Source: Adiantum capillus-veneris
Taxonomy: Eukaryota > Streptophyta > Polypodiopsida > Polypodiales > Pteridaceae
Assembly: GCA_014529385.2 (NCBI GenBank)
Contig: CM043964.1
Span: forward strand, 137,525,029-137,589,028
Direction: 5' to 3'
DNA: 64,000 nt
Within the stretch, counting starts at the first letter, position 1. The number at the start of each line of letters is the position of its first letter. Below are positions 1-10,521 of this stretch, one piece after another. The position numbers and the translations under genes are program-made. The notes under the pieces are model-generated. The model saw nothing but the letters and a program-made list of their open reading frames with translations, was not told where the DNA came from and did no database searches.

Positions 1-217
1 ATCCGAGATATACACGCTTCCGGAAATGTAGCGTTGGACGATTAAACAATCCCACCAACCTAGCTACGACACATATATCAAGCATAGAAGTCTTCTAGTG
101 TACTCTCAAGCACAAACTTCTCTAGCTAAATTCTGTACGGAAAGAGTAGATATGATTGCTTAACTACTCTCTTGAGCATCATGAACCATGCTCTTGCCTT
201 GCTCCAAAAAGGCTACA
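1..217 (-). other. 3' non-coding end of chromovirus copy 1
   Basis: This sequence lies downstream (minus strand) of the chromodomain stop codon. It should be 3' untranslated sequence leading into the 3' LTR, which would be cut by the window edge. I see no clear polypurine tract or LTR start, so the boundary is not placed. Confidence 0.3.
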
Positions 218-1117
218 TCAAGTCACTGTGAGTTCCATCTGAAAGGCTTCAAGATACAATTGCAATAGCTGAGGTGAATCAACCAATTCAGACTCTTCCA
301 TCCATTTGGCATCTAACGATGGATAATTCTTGAACTTCACCAAATAGCGTCTTCCAACTTTTCCTCTAACCTTTCTTTCTTTATGTGCCAATATCTGTTC
401 ACGAACAAGGATTTCATCCAATTCTTCCACTTCGGGTTGTTCCTCATCAAGCATATTCTCTGGCACATCACCAACAAAGGGCCTTAGAAGGCTGACATGA
501 AAAGCATTATGTATTTTCCAGCCTTCTGGTAGCTTTAACCTGTAAGCTACATCGCTGATCTTTTCTGAAATCTGAAAAGGACCATAATATCGCATACTGA
601 GCTTAGGAAACAAGCGTTCCTTGCCTTTCCTTTTCCTTAACCTGGCCTTTTCAAAGCGCAAAAGTACCCAATCACCAAGTGAAAATACAAGTTCACGACG
701 ATGACGATCAGCAGCTTTCTTTTGCTTAGCCCAAGTCTTCTCAAGAGCAATCTTTATCTCCCTGTATGTTTCATCCATATCTTGCACATACTTGTCTGCC
801 TCAAATATCTTGTCCTTAGTCTGCAAAATGGGCGGGACTTTCTTCCCTCCTTTCACTATCTCAAATGGTGCCTTACCTGTTGACGTATGCAAGGTATTAT
901 TGTAAGCATATTCAACCAATGGAAGATGGTGTTCCCAAGTTGCCTTGTGCTCTAACACATAACATTTGAGCAGGTCCAAGACAGTAGAATTTGCCTCTTC
1001 TGACTGTCCATTATTTTGCGGATGAAACGAAGAAGAGAACTTGAGCGTAGTGCCCTTCCCATGGCCTATCAGGGATCGGCAATGGCTGCAACAATCCCGG
1101 TTGCTTTTGTCTGTCAA
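218..1117 (-). pseudogene. Integrase C-terminal half plus chromodomain (copy 1)
   Basis: The frame enters the integrase just before the catalytic glutamate helix (SSSFHPQNNGQSEEANS). It continues through the conserved HHLPLVEYAYNNT block and the post-core barrel (RYYGPFQISEKISDVAYRLK, HNAFHVSLLRPF). It ends in a chromodomain with the typical RRYLVKFKNYP and DAKWMEE segments. The chromodomain is thought to steer integration toward modified histones. The first two catalytic aspartates are absent because the frame begins at a deletion junction near 1040-1060. The upstream RT/integrase frame overlaps it by about 100 bases in another phase. Confidence 0.85.
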
Positions 1118-2795
1118 ATTTGACTTTTTGGCATACTAAGCATGATCTTACAAATGTGTCAACATCTTGACGCAAAGCTGGCCAATAGAAGAATGACTCA
1201 ACCCCTTTCACTATCGCATCAATTCCACGATGCCCAGCATAAGGTGGAGCATGACTTTCCATCAAAATCTTTGGCCGTAACTGTTTAGTAACGCATAACT
1301 TTCCATGCATCATGAGAAAGTCATTCTTAAGCATATAGTGCTCATGATGTTGCCCATCAACAAGCTGGTCATAGATCCTTGCAAAATCTGAATCTTCAGC
1401 ATATTGTGTCTTCATTTCGTCTAGTTCACAATAGTACGGAATTGACACTGCTGAAATTTGGGGCTTTCGTGACAACGCATCAGCCACCACATTCTTTTTC
1501 CCTTGCACATGCACAATCTGAAAATGGAACATTGACAAGATGTTTGCCCATCGCATGTGCTTCTCAGACAACTTCGTCTGTGTAAGAAAATATCGCAAGG
1601 TTTGATGATCCGTTTGGACAACAAAATCAGCCCCTAACAAATAGTGTTTCCAACTAGTGAGAGCATGAATTACTGCTAGTAATTCTTTCTCATAGACTTG
1701 CAAGTTCCTTTCAGTCTTCAAAAGAATTCTGCTCTCATATGCGACTACCCGGGCATTCTGCATTAGAACTGCACCAAGACTATGGCCACACGCATCACAT
1801 TGAACCACAAAAGGTTTAGAAAGATCTGGCAAAATAATTACCGGATCTGAAGTCAGCTTCTCTTTCAAGTGTTTGAACGCTAAAATTTCCTGGGCTGTCC
1901 ACTTGAAAGTAACTCCTTTTCCTTGCAATGCATGGAGTGGAGAAGCAATCTCAGCAAAATTTCGGATGAACCTCCTGTAATAGGAACATAAGCCTAGAAA
2001 GCTTCGAATGTCATGTACGGACTTCAAGTCTGGCCATGACCTAATTGCTTCCACTTTAGCGGGATCCATGCGTACCCCATCCTTTGAAACAATATGCCCA
2101 AGGAAGTGAATCTCTTGCAAAAAGAACTCACTCTTCTTCGAATTAATGAGCAGCCTATTCTTGCGTAGCTCATTGAAAACTGCGGTCAAGTGATCCCTAT
2201 GCTCCTCTTCAGACTTTGAGTAGACAATCATGTCATCAAAGAAGGTACCCACGAAGTTTCGATGTGGTCTAAAAATTCTGTCCATCATTCTATTAAATGT
2301 GGCAGGAGCATTTGTGAGACCAAATGGCATGACAAGAAACTCATAGAGACCAAATGTTGTCCTGAACGCAGTCTTATGGACATCTTCTGGTCTAATGCGT
2401 ATCTGATGATACCCGCTCTTTAGGTCTATTCTTGTAAACAATGACGCTCCCTCAAGCCGATCAAGAATGTCATCTATCCTCGGTATGGGGAACCTGTTCT
2501 TGATGGTATTCTTATTCAAGGCGCGATAGTCAATGCACATGCGCCATGAACCATCCTTCTTCTGCACTAAGAGTACAGGCGAACAAAAAGGGGATGAACT
2601 GGGCTGAATCAGCCCCTTCTCTAAAAGCTCGTTGACCTGACCCATAATCTCTTTCAGCTGGGCTGCACTAACCATGTATGGTGGTCTATTCGGTGGACTA
2701 GAACCTGGCACAAGATCTATAGTATGATCCTCAGGTCTCTCAGGAGGTAACTCCCCTGGCAAAGAGTCCGAAAAACAATCACTGAAACCCCTCAA
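1011..2795 (-). pseudogene. Reverse transcriptase, RNase H and integrase zinc finger (copy 1)
   Basis: A 594-codon open frame. The RT starts with a PPYMVSAAQLKEIMGQ-type entry and contains DYRALNKNT, IDLKSGYHQIRI and the catalytic box FFDDMIVYSK (usually Y/F-V-D-D). RNase H follows with FVVQCDACGHSLGAVLM, a [12 protein letters not shown] helix, TDHQTLRYF and ADALSRKP. The HHCC zinc finger of integrase (H..GHRG...C..C) follows, then LLQPLPIPDRPWE, where the reading frame runs into the deletion junction. The open RT and RNase H look recently functional. The integrase is not. Confidence 0.9.
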
Positions 2796-2801
2796 AAAAG
2801 T

Positions 2802-3346
2802 TCACCTGTCTTTATCTAAGGTAGACAAATTAGATACAACTTGAGGTACTTCTTTTGCAAAGATCAAGTACGCAGAAAGATGATTCTTTATTACAGATGA
2901 AATAGCAGAAGCAGAAACAATTGGAACAGACTCGCCTTTATGCTTTACATCAAGGACATGAGTCTTTCCTCTATGTACAAGGGTAATCTTTTTGTTGTAA
3001 GTATCCACCATAGCATGCAACCTGTAACACCATTGGATACCAATAACACATCACAACCCTCAAGCGGCATAATATGAAATTCTTCCGCATCCACATAGCT
3101 CTGAATGTGCAGACGAAGCTTTCCCAAAATGGGAGTAACAGGCTCTGAATGACCTGGGCATGCCAAACCTGCTTCCCCTGTCATACCCATCTCTTCTGCA
3201 CGAATGCCCAACTTTGATGCCAATTCTGGTGATATGAAATTTGCACGGGCTCCTGGATCAAAGAAAACCAGCATTGTCTGGTCTCTAACTTTGCCCCAAG
3301 CTCTGCACAGCTCCATGGCATCTATGTTTGGCTGGTCTCCAACCAA
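2802..3346 (-). pseudogene. Retroviral-type aspartic protease (copy 1)
   Basis: Two overlapping frames (2945-3346 and 2802-3020) together make one retropepsin. The active-site loop reads FFDPGARANFIS, with D-P-G-A instead of the usual D-S/T-G-A. It is followed by ELASKLGI and, in the second frame, the VPIVSASAIS segment shared with the copy at 6.5-7.6 kb. The protease would cut the Gag-Pol precursor. The frame change between the halves implies a frameshift. The D-x-G-A variation is seen in two copies, so the x position may simply be variable in this family. Confidence 0.7.
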
Positions 3347-3796
3347 ATCTGGAACAAGTCCTGCACTCGGCTTTGGCTTCTTCCCTTTATGGTCTGACTT
3401 GTCATCCTTATCGTGTGACTTCTTCTGTGGGCACTCATTTGCAAAGTGTCCTTCCTGTTCGCAAATGTAGCATTTCTTGGCCTCCCTAAGAGCTTTCCTT
3501 TCTTGAAAAGTTTTGCCAGAAAAATGCCTTTTTTGTCCTTATCCTCGTTCCGAAGAAGATTTAGACTGCTTCTTGGACGTATCAGCTTCTTCAGTGGAGG
3601 GCTTCTTTGCAGGAGACTCAGAAGGCTTTGCTGCAACATTGCCCTTGGCTGAGAACTGTTTGCCCTGGGCCCCTTTCTTGTGGCTATTAAATCCATCGGA
3701 ATCTCCCTTCGACAGATTGTTGGCCACTCTTGCATTCTCTATCAATTGAAACATATTCATGACAGTAGTCTTTGTGCAGTAGATTTTCTTGGGCAA
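3322..3796 (-). pseudogene. Gag C-terminal part with CCHC zinc knuckle (copy 1)
   Basis: At 3424-3474 the minus strand encodes KCYICEQEGHFANECPQKK, a canonical CX2CX4HX4C zinc knuckle of the nucleocapsid domain that binds template RNA. The surrounding lysine- and serine-rich linker is split across two frames (3322-3735 and 3539-3796), showing at least one indel. It lies between the gag capsid-like region and the protease, as expected. Confidence 0.7.
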
Positions 3797-3812
3797 TCCG
3801 CAACAGTACTTC

Positions 3813-4910
3813 TCAATTTGTTATGAGATTTGCACACTGTTTAGCATTCAACTCGTGCCATTCTGTCATCACATCCACTTCAAAAGTATTTGTCAACCAT
3901 GCAGGCGCAAAAAGTTGTTTGAATTGGACCCACGTTGTTGGGGCTTGACCTTGGTTCAACAATGCGGTCCACCACTGGAGCGCATTCCCTTTCAAGAAAG
4001 TGGCAGCCTTGCGTATCTTTGAAGATTCCGTGAAGTTGCCTCCAGCATAAGCTGCATCGAACTGCTGTATGAAGGTCAAAGCCTTTAATTGGTCCTCAGT
4101 TCCTCTGAAAGTTTCAAACTTCCCTCCCTGCCCACCTTCCTTGTAATCCTTAGGCTGACTCAAAGAAGCCACATTATCATAAACAGGTGCCTGTAACAGT
4201 GGTGCTCCATGAGTGTTCATTCCAGCACTCGCATCAACTGTTTTCCCTGTCATATCTGCATTTTGTACGTATGGCTGCGAAAAACCAGCCATACCAAATT
4301 GTGTTCTAGGCACTCGAAACTGGCCATAGGCACCCTGAAAACCTGGTTGGACACCCATGTTCATAGGGTTACCCATGCCTATTTGCATTGTCCCGAACAC
4401 ATTCCCTGGCATATAACCTGTGGAAGGTCCAGCCATAGCTTGAAACATGGAACCACCTCCAAAATAACCAGGATAAGTATTAGGTAATGGAAGGGTCTGA
4501 CGCATAGCCTGTTCATTGCTCCCTTGACCATTCACAAACGGTTCCTGTCCGACTAAAGCAAGTTGCTTTGGATCATTGGACACCGCTAGTTGCTCAACTA
4601 CATGGGCTTTCCCTCGAGTATCATGAGTCCTCTGCGCATTGGAAATCTCCTTTTCCTGCAACGGCTCAGTCATGCCCTGTGTAGGAGGCTGAAAACCTTG
4701 TGTCGGAGCCTGTAAGAATTCCTGCATCCTTGGGTTGTTAGCCAACTGCTGAAACATGTCCATGCAACAACGCAGTTGAGTTCTAAACAACCTGTCCTCT
4801 TCTTGAAGAGTTGAAGGAATTTTCTCTGTGCCATGTGAGGAAGATCCCTCTTCAGGTACTTGGTCTCTCTTCTCTGCCATATCGACAAGCTCTGTGTTGC
4901 TTTCACCCAC
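3813..4910 (-). pseudogene. Gag, retrotransposon capsid region (copy 1)
   Basis: A 365-codon frame starting at 4910. The N-terminal two thirds is low-complexity, rich in G, M, Q and P. The C-terminal third is the conserved plant retrotransposon gag domain (GGKFETFRGTEDQLKALTFI, KAATFLKGNALQWW, WVQFKQLFAPAWLT). The frame stops at ANLITN within the gag domain, and the knuckle follows in another frame. The start is the first ATG after the leader. The domain packages element RNA into virus-like particles. Confidence 0.8.
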
Positions 4911-4961
4911 AACAATCCACGCTGCACTTTTTGAAGAAAAAGTGACTATCCCGTCGATGGA

Positions 4962-6340
4962 ACCATATAACCGGCCCGTACAACGTAGAGGGCGGTACTA
5001 TTTCATTTACCTATTAACTTTACACAGAGCACTGAGAAGGGAAGAGAACACAGTTGCGTCCAGTGACTAGAATGTCACTGCGCACACGAGACCGACACCC
5101 TGTAGGCCCCAAAGACTGGCGCCCCTTTCGGTATTTCTTTATTCAAATTAAGGTAGACGATCCTACCACTTAGCACAAGCTTTCACAAAGCTGTCCAACC
5201 CTGGCAAGGGCTGAAAATGCAGGTTTTCGACCGGATTTCGACAACATAACGGCGCAAAAACCCCTGTAGGTCAAAAACACCTGTCTAGGACGGATTCCCT
5301 CGATATCTGGAAGCTTTCTAGTGAGCTGTCACAGAAATTCAGTGGGCTGTAATTCTCTGTTTTTCACTGCCGGGAGCCCAAAAGCCTGTACACGTATCCC
5401 AAGGCTCTCACGAGGCTCCCCCGATGTTCCCTTGCAGTTTAGGTGCGAAACCCTAAACCTGCAGAAAAACACAGCAGGCTGCCTGTTTCGGATCGTTTTT
5501 AGCGGAGCGAACACGCCTACGCAGGTCCCAAGGGCTCCCGCACGCAATGGGACAGTTCCCCTGTGAATTGGACGAGTTTTTACGCGAGAAAACTCTCCAA
5601 ACTCGCAATCTTTCGTGATGGAACTATGCGTACCTGTGGGGGATTAGCAATTAGCTAATCCAGTTCCTGTTCAGAAGGCTCTTGCCTTGGCAAACGCGCA
5701 TAAACCCCCAGAACTGTACATAGATCAAATGAGAAGCCCACTAGTGGGGCATAACATACTGTACGTAGGGAAGAAAGAGAGCAGTATGTAGCGTGCGGGG
5801 CATCACTCCCGTCACCATACTGTGCATAGAGGGCAAGGTAAGCATTCCATAGCTTCTGTACCTGTTACAATCTGCCTGAGGCTGAAAATGGCGCCCCCTT
5901 TGTTGATATGCAGCTCGTTTTTGCCTCCCAGAGTGACAGAATCGCTCACAGGCTGACACGTCGCCCCAGTTTCCGAGTTTGGGCTTTCCCTGCTAAAAAT
6001 ATCTCAACTGGTGCGTCAGTTGACTTGGCAGCAGAGCAATAGAATGTTCCCTTTGTCATTCCAGAGCTAATGACGCGAACACATTTTCCAGTCAAAAATA
6101 GCAGTTCCCTAAATTTTAGGAGATGCTTCCATGGCGTCCCTATCGGTCTCCTGACCATCATTGAAGACTACCATTTGACCAACATCTACAATGTGGGTTA
6201 ATTTACTAGCCCCTTTCAACTGACAACTTGACAAGTGGCCCAAATTCCAGTTTGGCGCACACAGGCTTCCATACTCATCAGAATTCAGTGCTAACTGGCC
6301 CAACCAGTCCCAGACTGACCGACCCAGACTCCCGCTGAAT
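4962..6340 (-). repeat. LTR-like leader of copy 1 and unassigned DNA
   Basis: At 5105-5140 lies a block of about 36 bases (ggccccaaagactggcgccc onward) that is nearly identical in three other LTRs of this window (8898-8933, 30003-30038, and inverted at 16353-16388). The 5' LTR of copy 1 therefore covers at least this part. I cannot find its ends or a convincing primer site next to the gag start. From about 5.3 to 6.34 kb I see no gene and no further recognised repeat. Confidence 0.4.
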
Positions 6341-6406
6341 TTCACCGTACTGCTCTCCTAGTACTTCACCGTACAACACAGGAGAGCAGTACGGTGAAGT
6401 ACTAGG
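6341..6406. repeat. Compound inverted repeat at an element breakpoint
   Basis: Two overlapping perfect hairpins can form. Arms 6341-6359 and 6380-6398 (19 bp) enclose a 20-base loop. Arms 6357-6374 and 6389-6406 (18 bp) enclose a 14-base loop. The motif ttcaccgtac is repeated directly at 6341 and 6365. The structure abuts the point near 6407 where reverse-transcriptase homology of chromovirus copy 2 ends. Confidence 0.85.
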
Positions 6407-6473
6407 ACCCTTTTCACTTGGTAGGCTCAGCTCACACGATAAGGTGGCTGGTTTGGTTGTGTGCTTCCAGGTA

Positions 6474-7648
6474 TCAGATCAATGGTATGATCTTCAGGAC
6501 GAGCGGGTGGTAACTCGCCTGGCAGGCCCTCTGAAAAGCAATCGGTATGAGTGTGGAGAAAATCTTGGCGTCTTTATCAAGTTCAAACATATTTGTCCTA
6601 TCCATTTGATTCAACTCTTTCAAAAAGATCGAGTAAACAAACAGACTGGATTTCATTAATTTTGAAATGGCCGAAGCTGATACAATAGGGACAGACTCGT
6701 CCTTAAATTTTACATAGAGTACAATGGTTCTGCCCTTCTCTGTGGTCAAAGTTGCTTTCCCCGCCCGATAGTCCACCACGGCGTTGTTCTTGTGGTACCA
6801 GGGAATTCCCAAGAGGACGTCACAACCTTCAAAGGCATTATGTAAAACTCCTCATGCCCCAAATACCCCTGACAATGCAACCGAAGTTTGCCAATGACAG
6901 GCGTGATGGCTACGTCCCTGTCGGGTGCCGCTAGAACTGCCTTTGCTAGTGGTCCCATCTGATCGGGAGTGATCTCGAGCCGCGCCACCAATTCCAATGA
7001 AATGAAGTTAGCCTTGGCTCCTCCATCAAAGAAGATCGGGGCTCCTTGGTCTTCCACTTTGCCCCAAGCTCGGCATTCTGTACTCTCGCCCATCGCACTG
7101 GGATCAGTACCCACGCAATCTGGAACCAGTCCTGTTTTCATCTTGCCTTTTCTTCCACGTTCCTCGGTTGCTCTCAAACTCTCAGGCCTCTCATCATCCT
7201 TGTCGTTCTGTTCTTTCTGTGCCTTTTTAGGGCACTTCGCGGAGGTATACCCAGTTTCCCCGCATCCAAAGCACTTCCCCTCCTTGATGTAGAGAACTCT
7301 CTCTTGAGGAGTAAGTTTGAGTCGTGCATCCTTTTCGTTCTTTTCTAAGTTGCTCTTCCTCTTTCTACTTTCATTTTTCGAAGTCTGTTCGGCGCTTTGC
7401 GTCATGATCTCATCTATGGGGTAGGTCAAACTGCTAGAGTGAATGGCAAAATCCCGTTTCGCATGACTCATCAACTCCTGAATGGAACCGCACTTTTGTT
7501 CTAAGCAGTGATATCGGATCTCTGTAGGGAGACCCAAGGTAAACCGCTCAATCTGCTCTTTGAACGAGATCTTCTTAAATGAAGAGGCGGGTAGAAAAGA
7601 GCTCCAGAATCTCTCGCAATAAGCGTCCACTGTATCCTTCTTGGTCAT
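6474..7648 (-). pseudogene. Gag C-terminus, zinc knuckle and protease (copy 2)
   Basis: The frame 6746-7648 covers the end of the gag domain (FKEQIERFTLGLPTEIRYHC), a zinc knuckle CFGCGETGYTSAKC and the protease loop FFDGGAKANFIS. In the knuckle the metal-binding histidine is replaced by tyrosine (CX2CX4YX4C), which should weaken RNA binding. The protease continues in a second frame (6474-6812) with VPIVSASAIS and reaches the RT entry. The frameshift lies near 6800. Confidence 0.75.
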
Positions 7649-7843
7649 CCGAAGATGGTTCCAAGCAGTTCATATGTCGCATTCATAGTCTCGAGTCAGC
7701 CAAGAAGAAATAAAAAGCCTTTTGAATTTCAGTCATTTAACTGGCGTTGTCTTGTTTGACAGAAGCGTGGACCACCATGTTTAAGCATTCCCCTTGAAGT
7801 AAGAGGCGGCTCTCCAAATCTTGGAGTGCTCTAAGTAACGCCC

Positions 7844-8706
7844 TCAAGAGAAAGCTATGTCAAACTGCTGTATAAAAGACAAAGCCTTCGAAGCATCTCT
7901 ATAACCAGAAAATGTGTCAAATTTAATTGACTGTCCACCTTCCTTAAACTTTCGGACTTTCTTGCTTTTATCCTCCAGAAAGTCATACTGGTTGGCTTTA
8001 TAAAAATTCTTCTTCTTTGCGTAAAAGCTGCTGTCAGCAGAGTCCGAACTATCTGAAGACGAGTCCTCTGTAGAACTGTCAACCACGGGGCGAGATTTAA
8101 ACTTCTTTGCCTTTTTCTTGCCCTTCCCGAAGCTTTGCTTTTTGCTTCGCTTTTTGCCTTTTCTGTCTTCTTCGCTCAAGTCAGAGGAGCTAGAAGAATT
8201 GTCAGAAGAAGAAGAAGAAATGGGTACTCCTTCAAATCGAACACGCTTCTTTTGCTTTCTTGCCGATTCAAATGTAGACTGACGACCCAAATAACCTGGG
8301 AAGTCAGCGCCTTTCTTCTGCTTTTTGTCGTGCTTTTTAGCTTTGTTCTGCGCGTCAAAAAGCTGAGCAATCCGTGCATCAACCACCTCTTCTAATTCTT
8401 CTCTATGTACATCCTGGGAGTAGGAGGTTTCTTGAGAACCGGTTTGAGGGGTGGTTCTGTGGTCTACCGCCACTGTGAGTGCACCTTGTCGAAGGAGGTC
8501 TGGCTCATATATTTTGCAAATTTCAGGTCCTTCGCAAAATTAAGCATCATCTTTGTTGCATCGCCGATCAATCGTCGACGCTCCATCTCTTCGATCTCCA
8601 CCTGAGTAGGCCAAGACGGGCCGTACTCCTCGCGTGAATCTTCATTGTTATCGCTTCCCGCATCTCCCAATGCAGAGGAAGTCGACTGATCTCTATCTGA
8701 AGCCAT
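7844..8706 (-). pseudogene. Gag N-terminal part (copy 2)
   Basis: Two overlapping frames, 8464-8706 (starting MASDRDQSTSS, close after the primer site) and 7844-8473, make the front of gag. It is acidic and serine-rich, with a lysine-rich middle and then the conserved entry GQSIKFDTFSGYRDASKALS. About 200 bases (7650-7843) between this and the next gag piece hold further gag homology broken by stops. Compared with copy 1 the N-terminal low-complexity part is quite different, so the copies are diverged relatives. Confidence 0.65.
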
Positions 8707-8756
8707 AAGTGCCGCCTAAAAAGGATCGGATTTCCCGCAGAAGAGAAATCGGCCGT

Positions 8757-8768
8757 GCTCTGCTACCA
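8757..8768 (-). other. Primer-binding site, initiator tRNA-Met type
   Basis: On the minus strand the 12 bases read TGGTAGCAGAGC, one mismatch from the TGGTATCAGAGC that matches the 3' end of plant initiator tRNA-Met. It lies one base after the LTR end (CCGTTACA), the expected position for first-strand priming. Confidence 0.8.
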
Positions 8769-9110
8769 CTGTAACGGACTTGGACACTCCAAGTCGAGAT
8801 TCTACCCCGACACCACAAGAGTTCACTTCAAAACAGTTCACAGTTCACAATTGATTCGACACTGGCCCGCCGGCGGAGTTCCGTGCCTAGAGATATTGGC
8901 CCCAAAGACTAGCGCCCATTTCGGTATTTCTTTTTGTATTAATCTGCAACTCAAAGTACACAAGAGTGGTCGGGACTCACTCTCAGACTCTGCGTCCAGA
9001 TGCTCTGAGAAGTGAGAGCCCAGAACCACTATTAAATAAGTTTACAAGGGATGCTAAAAGCAGAGCCCCAAAAGCTGGTAAAAAGCTTTAAAAAAAAAAT
9101 AAAGCAAAAG

Positions 9111-9210
<100 letters not shown>

Positions 9211-9351
9211 TTTTTTTTTTTTGGAAAAATCAGGGTTGTATATTACTGAGTACAATAAATCCCCCACAGATGCCAAAATAGCCTCACGTGGGGTGTACAA
9301 GCTGAATGTAAGGATGATAGCCACTAGAGTGACAACTCGACTAGTACAATC

Positions 9352-10473
9352 TCATGGTGGTCTGTGTGATGAGTGGAGGAGAAACCACTGAGGGGGGGCA
9401 TAATGCCAGATAATCTGTCCACCTGTAAGTGTGAAAAAGAGTGGAGCTCGGGCCCAACGCCGAAGAAAGGCAAATTGTCGAACCTCGGCTGCTCTATATG
9501 TACCTGAGGAAGAATCCCACTGCCAAATCAGGGTGTGAATGATGTCCAGCCAAATGGCAGTAAGTGTATCCTGAAGGAGCTGTGGAGCCGCATTGAGAAT
9601 GTGAAGACAACGAGCTCTCCAAATATTCCATAGTGTAATGCTAGTGATGACTGAAAAAACTTCATCACGTGTCTGAGGATCCCCTTGCCATGCGATCTGT
9701 GGTATCATAACCAAAATCCCTCGCCGATAGCCAGTCGAGGTAAGCATAAGAGCCGGATCTCTGTCTGAGCCCTCGTAGAAAAGATGCGGTCCAGGCATCG
9801 GCATCAACCATGAGACAGAGCCCCAAGTGAGAAATTCATCCTGAACACCTGCTCTGCTAAGTAAAAAGCAAACTGGTAGCCACACTATATGAGAAGAGGA
9901 GCATGACCAAAGACAGTGTGCGGGTGACTCAGGTAGTCGCGAAGGACATCGACCGCATAACGGATCATGACCCATAGTAGCAAGCCAAGTCCCAACTGGA
10001 AGTCCTGCATGTGCAATCATCCACATGAAAAAAGAGATACGACGAGACGCATGTAAATCCCAGATGGCTGACCAAAACTGCTGTAGATAGGCATGGGAGA
10101 GACCTGAATGTAACCAGAAACGCATACGAGTGGGCTGCTCTGGGTGCTCTCTCATCAATGCGAATCTGCCAATTCTGACAATGTACTCAAAAAATGATAC
10201 ATGTGCACCGGTGGGGTTAGAGTGAGGCCAGTGCCACTCTCCTGGGTCCCAATAAAGCTGTGATAAGGCACGACCCTCCCACACCCAAAGCCTCCAAAGG
10301 GCGGCATCAGCGGATGCGAAACAAGGGTCAACACAACGACGCTTCCCGCGAGAGCCAACTACTCGTATGGCCTCCCAGCGAGCGCCAGGGTAGACAAGGT
10401 GCGGAGAGGTGGTAGCATATGTCAATCTAGCATGAATCCCCTGAGAGGAGTCTGAATCAACTGTGAACAGCAT
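9352..10473 (-). pseudogene. LINE C-terminal zinc-binding (zf-RVT) region
   Basis: This segment is in frame with the RT and follows a stop near 10522. It contains RRISFFMWMIAHAGLPVG, then CGRCPSRLPESPAHCLWSC (the CxxC...HCLW.C pattern of the plant LINE zf-RVT domain) and ITLWNIWRARCLHIL. The same C-terminal blocks recur in the remnant at 17.96-18.5 kb and, in other form, in the plus-strand LINE at 28.6-29.1 kb. Confidence 0.85.
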
Positions 10474-10521
10474 GGTGTCGAATCGAACTAATAAGAGAGT
10501 GCTCCGAGCAAAGAGACCTTC

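Larger units (their letters stand above)
1..4961 (-). mobile_element. Ty3/gypsy chromovirus, copy 1 (decayed)
   Basis: Reading the minus strand, the order is gag, CCHC zinc knuckle, aspartic protease, reverse transcriptase, RNase H, integrase and chromodomain. That order and the terminal chromodomain identify a chromovirus-type Ty3/gypsy LTR retrotransposon. Frames change between gag, knuckle, protease and RT, and a piece of the integrase core is missing, so the copy cannot be functional. The 3' LTR would lie at or beyond the left window edge. A leader with sequence shared by other LTRs of the family lies to the right, near 5.1 kb. The same family appears at 6.4-16.5 kb, as a solo LTR at 29.87 kb, and probably at the right edge. 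Confidence 0.9.
6407..8768 (-). mobile_element. Chromovirus copy 2, gag-protease half
   Basis: From its LTR and primer site on the right, the minus strand runs through gag, zinc knuckle and protease into the first codons of reverse transcriptase (GELPPARPEDHTIDL, NQPPYRVS). It then stops abruptly near 6407. The rest of the same kind of element, from RNase H onward, lies on the opposite strand at 13.2-15.3 kb. The RT domain itself is missing. Confidence 0.85.
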
